Positions 53,317 through 62,125 of a DNA stretch of 64,000 nucleotides are shown here, piece after piece. Made by a program: the position numbers and the translations under genes. Under the pieces are notes generated by a model. The model searched no databases, was not told the origin of the DNA, and was given only the letters and a program-made list of their open reading frames with translations. The DNA is taken from assembly GCF_000718775.1 (NCBI RefSeq), contig NZ_JOCB01000004.1:1-64000 (forward strand), in the 5' to 3' direction. This DNA is from Streptomyces sp. NRRL S-31 (lineage in GTDB: Bacteria > Actinomycetota > Actinomycetes > Streptomycetales > Streptomycetaceae). Numbering within the stretch: the stretch's first letter is position 1; every line of letters starts with the position of its first letter.

Positions 53317-55289
53317 CGGAGGGCCTCCTCGCTCTCCGTGGACGACAGTTCCACCGCCGGGCGGTGGCAGGCGGCCGTGTGCGCGGCGGTGCCCGCGAGG
53401 ACCGGGGCGCTGCGGTGGCACACCTCGGCGGCCAGCGGGCAGCGGTCGGCGAACCGGCAGCCCGCCGGGAAGTCGGCGGGGGCCGGGACCACCCCCTTGA
53501 TCTGCGTCATCCGCTGCTCGGCGGACTCCAGCGAGAGCACGCTGCCGAGCAGCCCGCGCGTGTAGTGGTGGGCCGGAGCCGCCACCAGGTCGGCGGTCAC
53601 CCCGGTCTCCACGATCTGCCCGCCGTACATCACCACCACCCGGTCCGTGACGTCGGCGACCAGCGCCAGGTCGTGCGAGACCAGGACCAGCGCGAACCCG
53701 AGTTCCGCGCGCAGCCGCAGCAGCAGCTCCATGACCTGCGCCTGCACGGTGACGTCCAGCGCGGTGGTCGGCTCGTCGGCGATGATCAGCTTCGGGTCCC
53801 GGGAGAGCGCCATCGCGATGAGCACCCGCTGGCGCTGCCCGCCGGACAGCTCGTGCGGATAGCTGCGCAGGGTGCGCTCCGGGTCGAGCCCGACCAGCGA
53901 CAGCAGCTCCCGGGGGCCGCGCCGGCCCCCGCGCCGGACCAGCTGCCCGAGCTGGGCGCGGACGGTCATGGCCGGGTTCAGCGAGGACAGGGCGTCCTGG
54001 TACACCATCGCCATCTCATGGCCGAGCAGCCGCCGCCGGGCCCGGGCCGGCTCGGTGAGCAGGTCCCGCTGCCGGAACCGCACCCGGCCGCCGATCCGGG
54101 CCCCCTTCGGCGCCAGGCCCATGACGGTGAGCGCGGTCAGCGACTTGCCGCAGCCCGACTCGCCCACCAGCCCGAGCACTTCCCCGGGGTGCACCTCGAA
54201 GCCGACCCCGGCCACGACGTCCACGCCCCGGTGCCGGTCCGGGAAGCCGATGGTCAGGTCCTCCACGGCGAGCACCGGCGGTCCGCCCCGGTCCGGCAGC
54301 GGCCGGGCGCGGGAGCGCAGCCGGCGGGCGGCCCCGGCGAGTCCGGGCAGCGCGAGCACCTCGCCGGTGCCGGGCTCGGGGGTCTCCAGCCGGTCCCCGG
54401 GCGCCGGCACCTCGCGCGGCGCGGGCGCCGCCCACGCGTCCGAGACGCCCTCGGAGAGGATGTTCAGCGACAGCACGGTCAGCAGGATGAGCAGCCCGGG
54501 GAAGACGGTCGCCCACCAGCCGCCGGTCAGCACCATGTTCCTGCCGTCGGCGATGACGCTGCCCCAGGACGGGTCCGGGGGCCGGACACCGGCGCCGATG
54601 AAGGACAGCGACGCCTCGAAGACGATGGCCTCGGCGACCTGGACCGTGCAGAACACCAGCACCGGGGCGGCACAGTTGACGGCCACGTGCCGCAGCACGA
54701 TGTACGGGGTGCGGGCACCGATGACCCGCTCGGCGGTGACGTAGTCCTCCCCGTACTGGTCCAGCACGTTGGCCCGCACCACCCGGGCCACCGGCGGGGT
54801 GAACAGGAACGCGATCGCGCAGATCAGCACCCCGATCCCGCCGCCGAACACGGCCACCAGCACGGCCGCCAGCGCGATGCCGGGGAACGCCATCACCACG
54901 TCCAGGCAGCGCATCAGCGTCTCGTCCACCGCCTTGCGGGAGGTGGCGGCGAGCGCCCCGAGGACCGCGCCGGCGAGCAGCGCCAGCGCGGTCGCGCCCA
55001 GCCCGATCGCCAGCGACCACCGGGCGCCGTACATCAGCCGGCTCAGCACGTCCCGGCCGAGGCTGTCCTGCCCCATCCAGTGCGCGACGGACGGCGCCCC
55101 GGTCCCGCCGGCCGGGTCCCGCTGGTCGAGCGGATCGTCCGGCGCCAGCACCGGGGCGAGGACGGCGACCAGCACGACCACGGCCAGGAAGCAGAGCGCG
55201 GCCTTCGACGGCGGCGGCAGCCGACGCCATCCCCGCAGCCGGACGCCGGGCCGGGACAGCCGCTCGGCGATGTGCGCGCGCGTGACCAT
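53313..55289 (-). CDS. Fused ABC permease (DppC-like) and ATPase (DppD-like)
   Basis: One 658-residue chain combines a permease, residues about 1-285 (membrane segments and the EAA-type loop region), with an ATP-binding domain, about 330-658. The ATPase has Walker A G-E-S-G-C-G-K-S, the signature L-S-G-G-Q-R-Q-R and the C-terminal C-R-F-A-D-R-C oligopeptide motif. No stop or internal start separates them. Such fusions are known in actinobacterial peptide/nickel-type transporters. It overlaps both neighbours by 1-4 nt, so the operon is tightly coupled: solute-binding protein, permease, this fusion, ATPase, aldolase. Confidence 0.93.
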   Translation of the reverse strand: MVTRAHIAERLSRPGVRLRGWRRLPPPSKAALCFLAVVVLVAVLAPVLAPDDPLDQRDPAGGTGAPSVAHWMGQDSLGRDVLSRLMYGARWSLAIGLGATALALLAGAVLGALAATSRKAVDETLMRCLDVVMAFPGIALAAVLVAVFGGGIGVLICAIAFLFTPPVARVVRANVLDQYGEDYVTAERVIGARTPYIVLRHVAVNCAAPVLVFCTVQVAEAIVFEASLSFIGAGVRPPDPSWGSVIADGRNMVLTGGWWATVFPGLLILLTVLSLNILSEGVSDAWAAPAPREVPAPGDRLETPEPGTGEVLALPGLAGAARRLRSRARPLPDRGGPPVLAVEDLTIGFPDRHRGVDVVAGVGFEVHPGEVLGLVGESGCGKSLTALTVMGLAPKGARIGGRVRFRQRDLLTEPARARRRLLGHEMAMVYQDALSSLNPAMTVRAQLGQLVRRGGRRGPRELLSLVGLDPERTLRSYPHELSGGQRQRVLIAMALSRDPKLIIADEPTTALDVTVQAQVMELLLRLRAELGFALVLVSHDLALVADVTDRVVVMYGGQIVETGVTADLVAAPAHHYTRGLLGSVLSLESAEQRMTQIKGVVPAPADFPAGCRFADRCPLAAEVCHRSAPVLAGTAAHTAACHRPAVELSSTESEEALR

Positions 55290-56245
55290 CAGCCCGTCCT
55301 CAGTCGTGGGTTGACCAGCAGGTACAGGATGTCGATGACCAGGTTGACGACGACGAACCCGGTGGCGGTGGTGAGCACGACGCCCTGCACCACCGCCGGA
55401 TCGCCGTTCTGCACGGCGTCGATCATCAGCTTCCCCATGCCGGGCAGCGAGAAGATCGTCTCGATGACGACCGCGCCGCCGAGCAGATAGCCGACCCGCA
55501 GTCCGAGCACGGTCAGCGGGTTGACCAGGGCGTTGCGCAGGACGTTCCGGCCGACGACGACCCGGGGCGGCAGCCCGCTCCCGATCGCCGTACGGACGTA
55601 GTCCTTGTCCAGCTCCTCCACCACCGAGGTGCGCACGATCCTGGTCAGCTGGGCGGCGACCGGCAGGGACAGGGCGAGGGCGGGCAGCGCCATGGTCTTC
55701 AGCCAGCCGGTGACGGAGTCGGCCGGGTTGACGTAGCCGCCGGTCGGGAACCAGCCCCGGTCCACCGCCAGGTACTGGATCATCAGCAGCGCCAGCCAGA
55801 ACCCCGGGGCGGCCACCCCGACCAGCGAGACCACCCGGATGACCTGGTCCGGCAGCCGGTCGCGGTACACGGCCGCCGTCACCCCGCCCGCCAGCGCCAG
55901 CACGACCGCGAGGGCGAGGCCGAGGAAGGTCAGCTGGAGGGTGAGCGGCAGGGCGGTGGTGACCTGCTCGGCCACCGGGGCGCGGGTCAGGGCACTGGTG
56001 CCGAGATCGCCGTGGAGCAGGGCGCCGACGAAGCGGACGTACCGCACGGGCAGCGGGTCCAGCAGGCCGGCGCGCTCCCGGAAGTCGTGCAGCTGCTCCG
56101 GCGTCGGATTGGCGCCCTGGAAGAACGCGGACGCCGGGTCGGCGTCCGAGAAGCGCATCACCAGGAACACGAACAGCACGATGCCGAGGAGCAGCGGCAC
56201 GAGCAGGGCGACCCGGCGCAGCAGGATCCGTACGACGGTCGTCAC
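55289..56245 (-). CDS. ABC transporter permease (DppB-like)
   Basis: The 318-residue protein has six predicted membrane helices, the N-terminal R-I-L-L-R-R-V-A-L-L-V-P signature and the cytoplasmic E-A-A-like loop near residues 210-245 that contacts the ATPase. It forms the translocation pathway with the permease half of the downstream fusion. The GTG start is 3 nt after the solute-binding protein stop and its own stop overlaps the next ATG (ATGA). Confidence 0.94.
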   Translation of the reverse strand: MTTVVRILLRRVALLVPLLLGIVLFVFLVMRFSDADPASAFFQGANPTPEQLHDFRERAGLLDPLPVRYVRFVGALLHGDLGTSALTRAPVAEQVTTALPLTLQLTFLGLALAVVLALAGGVTAAVYRDRLPDQVIRVVSLVGVAAPGFWLALLMIQYLAVDRGWFPTGGYVNPADSVTGWLKTMALPALALSLPVAAQLTRIVRTSVVEELDKDYVRTAIGSGLPPRVVVGRNVLRNALVNPLTVLGLRVGYLLGGAVVIETIFSLPGMGKLMIDAVQNGDPAVVQGVVLTTATGFVVVNLVIDILYLLVNPRLRTG

Positions 56246-56248
56246 CGG

Positions 56249-57871
56249 TCAGATCCACTTGGCCTGGAGGAGGTTGACGCCGGGGTACGGCTGGGCCCTT
56301 ATCCCGCTCAGCTCCCGCGCGTCCCAGGCGGTCATCAGCTCGTTGTGGACGACCGGGTAGAGCACGGCCTGTTCCGCGACGACGTCGATGTAGTCCTGGA
56401 TCATCGCCTTCTTCCGCGCGGGGTCCGGCTCCCGGGTGGCCCGGTCCATGTCCTGGAAGAGCCGCTTGGCGACCGGGTCGTCGGCCCAGCGGGTGTAGCG
56501 CATCCACAGGTTCCCGGGCCCGTGGTTGTAGTGCATGATCAGGTCGGCGTCGAGGCCGAACTGGTTCGGGTTGGAGGCCGCCGCCACCACCTGGTAGTCC
56601 CGGTTCTGGTCCATCTTGGTGAAGACGGCCGTGGTCTCCTGCGGCGACAGCGTGGTCCGCACCCCGATCGCGTCCCACGAGGACTTGATGGTGGGCAGGC
56701 AGTCGGCGATCCAGCTGACGTTGACCGCGAGGAGGTCGACCTCCAGCCTGGTGACCCCGGCGGCCTTCAGCAGCGCCTTCGCCTTCTCCGGGTCGTGGTC
56801 GTAGACGGTCCGGGCCCTTCGGTAGCCGGGATTTCCCTCGTCGAGGAAGGAGGACGCCGGCTTCCCGTGCCCCTTCAGCGCGACGCGCACCATCTTCTCG
56901 GTGTCGATGGCGTAGTGCAGGGCCTGCCGCACCCGGATGTCGTCGAAGGGCTTGTGCCGGGTGTTGAACATCAGGAAGAGGTTGTTCATCCCGGCGCCCC
57001 CGGCCACCTTCAGCCCGCCCTGTTCCAGCCGCGCGATGTTGGCGTAGGGGATGTTGTCGGCGATCTGCGCTCCGGCGCCGGTGCCGGAGATCTTCGCGAC
57101 GCGCGGCGCCGCGTCCACGATCGTCAGCCAGTTCATGCGCCGGAAGGCCGGTTTGCGGGGCCCGTTGTAGCCGGCGAACGCCTCGAAGGTGGTGTTCGAC
57201 TTCGGGTGGTGCGCGGTCTGCCGGTACGGCCCCGAGCCCACGGCCAGCCCCTTGATCGCATCGTCCCAGGCCCCGGGCTTCGCATAGACGTGCCGGGGCA
57301 TGATCTTGGCCAGGGTGAGCCGGGACAGCCCGTCCGGGAAGGGGAACCGCAGCCGCAGTTCGACGCCGCGCGGGCCGGTCTTCACGACGCTGCCCAGCCA
57401 GCCGGCGAAGAACCCCTTGGCCAGGGTCTGCGTCCCGGGGTCCAGGATGCGGTCGAAGACGAACACGACGTCGTCGGCGGTGACGGGCTTGCCGTCGTGG
57501 AAGGTGGCGCCCGGGCGGAGCGTGAACCGCCAGGTGGTGGCGCCCGGGTCCTTCGGCACCTCGGTGCCGAGCGCCGGATAGGGCAGCCGGGTGATCGGAT
57601 CGGTGTCCAGCAGCCCCTCGTAGATGTGGTTGTTGGCGGCCATCGCGAACGCCGACGCCGTCTGCGTCGGGTCCCAGCTGCCGTCGTTGCCGTAACCGAT
57701 GACGGCGGTCAGCGTCCGGTCCTTGCCGCCGCCCCCGCCGCCGGTGTCGTTGGTCGACTCCGGGCCGGCGGAACAGCCCGCCAGCAGCGCGCCCGCAACC
57801 AGCGCCCCGGCGCCCGTCAGGAACGACCGGCGGCGCGGTGCCGGTCCGTCGGGGATCACGTCGTCGCGCAC
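56249..57871 (-). CDS. ABC transporter solute-binding lipoprotein (family 5)
   Basis: The 540-residue protein starts with a signal peptide containing twin arginines (R-R-R-S-F-L-T-G) and a lipobox L-L-A-G-C near residue 33, followed by a Gly-rich linker, so it is an exported lipoprotein, perhaps by Tat. The remainder is a family 5 (peptide/nickel/oligosaccharide) binding protein with the F-T-L-R-P-G-A-T-F-H-D-G-K-P signature near 116. It captures the substrate for the downstream importer. GTG 57871 has GGAGG 4 nt upstream. The ligand could be a peptide, or a sialic acid as in Haemophilus ducreyi SatA, which belongs to the same family. Confidence 0.92.
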   Translation of the reverse strand: MRDDVIPDGPAPRRRSFLTGAGALVAGALLAGCSAGPESTNDTGGGGGGKDRTLTAVIGYGNDGSWDPTQTASAFAMAANNHIYEGLLDTDPITRLPYPALGTEVPKDPGATTWRFTLRPGATFHDGKPVTADDVVFVFDRILDPGTQTLAKGFFAGWLGSVVKTGPRGVELRLRFPFPDGLSRLTLAKIMPRHVYAKPGAWDDAIKGLAVGSGPYRQTAHHPKSNTTFEAFAGYNGPRKPAFRRMNWLTIVDAAPRVAKISGTGAGAQIADNIPYANIARLEQGGLKVAGGAGMNNLFLMFNTRHKPFDDIRVRQALHYAIDTEKMVRVALKGHGKPASSFLDEGNPGYRRARTVYDHDPEKAKALLKAAGVTRLEVDLLAVNVSWIADCLPTIKSSWDAIGVRTTLSPQETTAVFTKMDQNRDYQVVAAASNPNQFGLDADLIMHYNHGPGNLWMRYTRWADDPVAKRLFQDMDRATREPDPARKKAMIQDYIDVVAEQAVLYPVVHNELMTAWDARELSGIRAQPYPGVNLLQAKWI

Positions 57872-57923
57872 GGGTCCTCCAGCAAGTCGAAGAGGGGAGG
57901 GGTGGCAGGGGGTGGGAGATACG

Positions 57924-57944
57924 ACGTCCTACGTCCTACGTCCG
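57924..57944. repeat. 7-bp tandem repeat in the promoter region of the ABC operon
   Basis: ACGTCCT occurs at 57924-57930 and 57931-57937, then ACGTCCG at 57938-57944, about 55-70 nt upstream of the solute-binding protein start. It contains overlapping GACGTC-like palindromes and may be a regulator site. Confidence 0.5.
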
Positions 57945-58056
57945 ATCGGTAGCGCGACCATAGGAGGGGCCGTGGGGGCGGTCAAGACGGCGCACACGAA
58001 TGGCCCAGCCCCCGGCGGCGGGCCGGACCGCTCACCCCATGGGCGAGAATGGGGAC

Positions 58057-58803
58057 ATGAGTCTGTTCCGCGACGACGGCATCGTGCTGCGCACCCAGAA
58101 GCTGGGCGAGGCGGACCGGATCATCACCCTGCTCACGCGCGGTCACGGGCGGGTGCGCGCCGTGGCCCGGGGGGTGCGGCGGACCAAGTCCAAGTTCGGG
58201 GCCCGGCTGGAGCCCTTCTCCCACGTGGACGTGCAGTTCTTCGCGCGGGGGAGCGAACTGGTCGGGCGCGGGCTGCCGCTGTGCACGCAGAGCGAGACGA
58301 TCGCTCCCTACGGCGGCGGGATCGTCACCGACTACGCCCGGTACACCGCCGGGACCGCCATGCTGGAGACCGCCGAGCGGTTCACCGACCACGAGGGGGA
58401 GCCCGCCGTCCAGCAGTACCTGCTGCTGGTGGGCGCGCTGCGGACGCTCGCCCGGGGCGAGCACGCGCCGCACCTGGTGCTGGACGCCTTTCTGCTGCGG
58501 TCCCTCGCCGTGAACGGGTACGCGCCCAGCTTCGGCGACTGCGCGAGGTGCGGGATGCCCGGACCGAACCGGTTCTTCTCGGTCGCCTCCGGCGGCTCCG
58601 TCTGCGTCGACTGCAGGGTCCCCGGCAGCGTCGTGCCGTCCCCGCAGACCCTGGTGCTGCTGGGGGCGCTGCTTACGGGAGACTGGGAGACGGCGGACGC
58701 GTGCGAGGCGCGCCACGTCCGCGAGGGGAGCGGGCTGGTCTCCGCATATCTGCACTGGCACCTGGAGCGCGGGCTGCGCTCCCTGCGGTACGTAGAGAAG
58801 TAG
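58057..58803 (+). CDS. recO: DNA repair protein RecO
   Basis: The 248-residue protein has an N-terminal OB fold starting M-S-L-F-R-D-D-G-I-V-L-R and a C-terminal helical part with a zinc-binding site formed by C162, C165, C183 and C186. RecO anneals single strands and helps load RecA during recombinational repair. ATG 58057 is chosen over the upstream GTG/ATG options because GAGAAT (58045-58050) ends 6 nt before it and the product then begins like other RecO proteins. uppS follows 27 nt downstream. Confidence 0.95.
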   Translation: MSLFRDDGIVLRTQKLGEADRIITLLTRGHGRVRAVARGVRRTKSKFGARLEPFSHVDVQFFARGSELVGRGLPLCTQSETIAPYGGGIVTDYARYTAGTAMLETAERFTDHEGEPAVQQYLLLVGALRTLARGEHAPHLVLDAFLLRSLAVNGYAPSFGDCARCGMPGPNRFFSVASGGSVCVDCRVPGSVVPSPQTLVLLGALLTGDWETADACEARHVREGSGLVSAYLHWHLERGLRSLRYVEK

Positions 58804-58830
58804 TTCACGGGTCGAGGAGACGAGAAGGAC

Positions 58831-59679
58831 ATGGTCGTACGCGGGATCCTGGGGCGCCGGCGGCGCGAGTACAAGGCACCGGAACCGCACCCCTCCGGTG
58901 CCCGCGCACCCAAGCTTCCCGGTGAGCTGGTGCCGGACCACGTCGCGATCGTCATGGACGGCAACGGACGGTGGGCCAAGGAGCGGGGGCTGCCGCGCAC
59001 GGAGGGGCACAAGGTCGGCGCCGAGCGGGTGCTGGACGTGCTCCAGGGCTCGATCGAGATCGGCGTGCGCAACATCTCCCTGTACGCCTTCTCCACCGAG
59101 AACTGGAAGCGGTCCCCCGAAGAGGTCCGCTTCCTGATGAACTTCAACCGGGACTTCATCCGCAAGACCCGCGACGAGCTGGACGCCCTGGGCATCCGGG
59201 TGCGCTGGGTGGGCCGGATGCCCAAGCTGTGGAAGTCGGTCGCCCAGGAGCTTCAGGTCGCCCAGGAGCAGACCAAGGACAACGACCTGCTCACCCTGTA
59301 CTTCTGCATGAACTACGGCGGGCGCGCGGAGATCGCCGACGCGGCGCGGGCGCTCGCGGAGGACGTACGGGCGGGCCGGCTCGACCCGTCCAAGGTCACC
59401 GAGAAGACCATCCAGAAGTACCTGTACTACCCGGACATGCCGGACGTCGACCTGTTCCTGCGCCCCAGCGGCGAGCAGCGCACCTCCAACTACCTGCTGT
59501 GGCAGAGCGCGTACGCCGAGATGGTCTTCCAGGACGTGCTCTGGCCCGACTTCGACCGGCGTGACCTGTGGCGGGCCTGCCTGGAGTTCGCCTCCCGGGA
59601 CCGGCGCTTCGGCGGAGCCGTGCCGAACGAGGACCTGATCGCCATGGAGGCCGCGATGAAGGGCGATTCCACCTCCTAG
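58831..59679 (+). CDS. uppS: Isoprenyl transferase (undecaprenyl diphosphate synthase-like)
   Basis: The 282-residue cis-prenyltransferase has the catalytic D43 in I-V-M-D-G-N-G-R-W and the [10 protein letters not shown] motif near residue 211. It elongates isoprenyl diphosphates with cis double bonds, making the lipid carrier for cell wall synthesis; chain length cannot be read from sequence. ATG 58831 has GAGGAG and AAGGA sequences upstream. The recO-uppS pair is typical for Actinobacteria. Confidence 0.95.
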   Translation: MVVRGILGRRRREYKAPEPHPSGARAPKLPGELVPDHVAIVMDGNGRWAKERGLPRTEGHKVGAERVLDVLQGSIEIGVRNISLYAFSTENWKRSPEEVRFLMNFNRDFIRKTRDELDALGIRVRWVGRMPKLWKSVAQELQVAQEQTKDNDLLTLYFCMNYGGRAEIADAARALAEDVRAGRLDPSKVTEKTIQKYLYYPDMPDVDLFLRPSGEQRTSNYLLWQSAYAEMVFQDVLWPDFDRRDLWRACLEFASRDRRFGGAVPNEDLIAMEAAMKGDSTS

Positions 59680-59719
59680 CCACCGGGTATGCACACGGGC
59701 CGCCGAGGACGCGGGACTC

Positions 59720-59951
59720 ATGAGACGTCTCACCCCCGCCCCCGCCCTCGGCGCCCTGCTGATCGCCGCGCTGCCCGCGCACGCCGCGGTGGGCGGCCCC
59801 GCCCACCGCGAGAGCTACGGCACCAAGGCCCCCTACGCCGCCGTCCGGCAGGACCCGCACGGCTACCGGAAGGCCCCGGCCGGTTTCGTGCCGGTCTTCA
59901 CCGAGAACGTGTCCCGGCTGGAGCGCTGCTTCGGGCGGAGCCGAGCCGTGC
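59720..59951 (+). pseudogene. 5' remnant of a secreted histidine-type phosphatase gene
   Basis: The first about 66 codons encode a signal peptide (L-G-A-L-L-I-A-A-L-P-A-H-A-A) and then Y-G-T-K-A-P-Y and P-V-F-T-E-N-V-S-R, which matches the N-terminus of secreted histidine phosphatases just before the catalytic R-H-G motif. After that arginine (59915-59917) the reading continues into unrelated Arg-rich sequence and zur on the other strand starts at 59952. So the gene appears cut exactly inside the active-site motif, with the whole catalytic domain deleted. It has no credible function. Confidence 0.65.
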
Positions 59952-60377
59952 CTACGGCGTCCGGCCGGCGGCGCAGTCCGCGCAGGTGCCGAAGATCTCC
60001 ACCGTGTGGGCCACGTTGACGTACCCGTGCTCCGCGGCGATCGCCTCCGCCCACTTCTCCACCGCCGGGCCCTCCACCTCCACCGCCTTGCCGCAGGCAC
60101 GGCAGACCAGGTGGTGGTGGTGCTCGCCGCTCGAGCAGCGGCGGTACACCGACTCGCCGTCGGAGGTCCGCAGCACGTCGACCTCGCCGGCCTCGGCGAG
60201 GGACTGGAGGGTGCGGTAGACCGTGGTCAGACCGACCGAGTCGCCCTTGTGCTTGAGCATGTCGTGCAGTTCCTGAGCGCTGCGGAACTCGTCGACCTCG
60301 CCCAGGGCCGCCGCCACGGCTGCCCGCTGGCGGGTCGAGCGGCCCCTCACGGGCGGTCCAGCGGTCGTCACCGTCAT
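59952..60377 (-). CDS. zur: Zinc uptake regulator Zur (Fur family)
   Basis: The 141-residue protein has a winged-helix DNA-binding domain with V-G-L-T-T-V-Y-R-T-L near residue 48 and a dimerisation domain with H-H-H-H and two CxxC motifs (C-R-A-C and C-A-D-C) for structural zinc. With zinc bound it represses zinc uptake genes. It lies 58 nt downstream of znuB on the same strand and has GGAGG 2-6 nt upstream of ATG 60377. The Zur box at 63106-63120 on znuA supports zinc rather than iron as its metal. Confidence 0.92.
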   Translation of the reverse strand: MTVTTAGPPVRGRSTRQRAAVAAALGEVDEFRSAQELHDMLKHKGDSVGLTTVYRTLQSLAEAGEVDVLRTSDGESVYRRCSSGEHHHHLVCRACGKAVEVEGPAVEKWAEAIAAEHGYVNVAHTVEIFGTCADCAAGRTP

Positions 60378-60435
60378 GCCTCCTTCGATGCCTCGCCTCT
60401 GCCCGGGCCATTGTGCCAGCCCGGGCCGTCGGCGG

Positions 60436-61338
60436 TCAGACGCCGATCTCGTCCCCGGCGTCCCGCGAGGCCGGAATCACGCAGTCCGCCGGGTCTCCGG
60501 CGGGGTGTGCGGCGGCCGCCGCACGGGCGCGCCGCCGGGCCAGCGGGGTGGCCAGCGCGGTGAGCGCGACGAACGCGGCGATGGTCAGCAGGACGATCGT
60601 CGCGCCGGGCGGCACGTCCTGGTAGTACGACGTCACCGTGCCGCTGACCGTCACGGCCACACCGATCGCGACGGCGAGCGCGAAGGTGACGGTGAAGCTG
60701 CGGGTGAGCTGCTGCGCCGCCGCCACGGGCACCACCATCAGCGCGGACACCAGCAGCAGTCCGACGACCCGCATGGCGACCGTCACGGTCACGGCCGCGG
60801 TGACCGCCGTCAGCAGGTTCAGGGCGCGCACCGGCAGGCCCGTGACCCGGGCGAACTCCTCGTCCTGGCTGACCGCGAACAACTGCCGGCGCAGGCCCAG
60901 CGTGACCAGCAGGACGAAGGCGGCCAGCACGCAGATCGCGGTCACGTCGGAGGAGGAGACCGTCGACAACGAGCCGAACAGGTACGACGTCAGGTTGGCG
61001 TTGGAGCCGCCCGGCGCGAGGTTGATCAGCATCACGCCGCCGGCCATGCCGCCGTAGAACAGCATGGCGAGGGCGATGTCGCCGCGCGTCCTGCCGTACC
61101 AGCGGATCAGCTCCATCAGGACGGCGCCGAGCACCGAGACGGCGGTCGCCATCCACACGGGGGACGTGGACAGCAGGAAGCCGAGGCCGACGCCCGTCAT
61201 GGCGACGTGTCCGATGCCGTCGCCCATCAGGGCCTGGCGGCGCTGCACCAGGTAGATGCCGACCGCGGGCGCGGTGATGCCGACCAGCACGGCGGCCAGC
61301 AGCGCGCGCTGCATGAAGGCGTAGTCCAGGAATTCCAT
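60436..61338 (-). CDS. znuB: Zinc ABC transporter permease
   Basis: The 300-residue protein has about eight membrane segments and the ABC-3 family pattern (F-M-Q-R-A-L near the N-terminus, Q-A-L-M-G-D-G-I-G-H-V near residue 34). It forms the channel for zinc import. Its ATG at 61338 overlaps the znuC stop (ATGA), and with znuC and znuA it forms an operon transcribed leftward. Confidence 0.94.
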   Translation of the reverse strand: MEFLDYAFMQRALLAAVLVGITAPAVGIYLVQRRQALMGDGIGHVAMTGVGLGFLLSTSPVWMATAVSVLGAVLMELIRWYGRTRGDIALAMLFYGGMAGGVMLINLAPGGSNANLTSYLFGSLSTVSSSDVTAICVLAAFVLLVTLGLRRQLFAVSQDEEFARVTGLPVRALNLLTAVTAAVTVTVAMRVVGLLLVSALMVVPVAAAQQLTRSFTVTFALAVAIGVAVTVSGTVTSYYQDVPPGATIVLLTIAAFVALTALATPLARRRARAAAAAHPAGDPADCVIPASRDAGDEIGV

Positions 61339-62108
61339 CAGCTCAGCAGTCCCGTGCGGATCGGTTCGGCGCCCGCGGGTGCGTGCGGGTGCACGTGGTC
61401 ATGGCCGGGCAGGGCGTGCTGGCCGACCGCCCGCGGGGGCGGGCCGTCGTGCTGGACGCAGCCGTCGCGCAGGACGACCGCCCGGTCGATCAGGGGCTCC
61501 AGCGGGCCCAGTTCGTGCAGCACCAGCAGGACCGTCGTGCCGGCCTCGACCTGCTGCCGCAGCGTCCGGGCCAGCACCTCCTGGCTGGCCAGGTCGACGC
61601 CCGCCATCGGCTCGTCCATGATCAGCAGTTCGGGCCGGGCGACCAGCGCGCGGGCGATCAGCACCCGCTGGTGCTGGCCGCCGGAGAGGGCGGTCACCGA
61701 GTCCTTGGCGCGGTCCGCCATGCCGACCAGTTCCAGGGCGTGGCGGACGGCCTCCCGGTCGGTCCGGCGGAAGACGCCGAAGCGGGTGCGGGACAGCCGG
61801 CCGGAGGAGACGATCTCGGCGACCGTCGCCGGGACGCCGCCCGCGGCCGTGGTGCGCTGCGGTACGTAGCCCACGCGCGCCCAGTCGCGGAAGGACCGGC
61901 GCGGGACGCCGAACAGGTCGACCGTGCCGCCGCTGACCGGCACCTGGCCGACGATCGCGCGGATCGCCGTGGACTTCCCGGAGCCGTTGGCGCCGAGCAG
62001 CGCGACGACCTCGCCGCGGCCGACGGTGAGGTCGATGCCGCGCAGCACGGGCCGCGCGCCGAGTTCGGCGGTGACGCCGCGCAGGGCTATGACGGGCTCG
62101 TTGCTCAT
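61338..62108 (-). CDS. znuC: Zinc ABC transporter ATP-binding protein
   Basis: The 256-residue ATPase has Walker A G-A-N-G-S-G-K-S-T near residue 37, the signature A-L-S-G-G-Q-H-Q-R near 142, Walker B L-L-I-M-D-E-P, and a His-rich C-terminus (H-D-H-V-H-P-H near 240) that may sense or bind zinc. ATG 62108 has GGGAGACGAG just upstream and follows znuA by 17 nt. Confidence 0.94.
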   Translation of the reverse strand: MSNEPVIALRGVTAELGARPVLRGIDLTVGRGEVVALLGANGSGKSTAIRAIVGQVPVSGGTVDLFGVPRRSFRDWARVGYVPQRTTAAGGVPATVAEIVSSGRLSRTRFGVFRRTDREAVRHALELVGMADRAKDSVTALSGGQHQRVLIARALVARPELLIMDEPMAGVDLASQEVLARTLRQQVEAGTTVLLVLHELGPLEPLIDRAVVLRDGCVQHDGPPPRAVGQHALPGHDHVHPHAPAGAEPIRTGLLS

Positions 62109-62125
62109 CTCGTCTCCCGTGCCGG

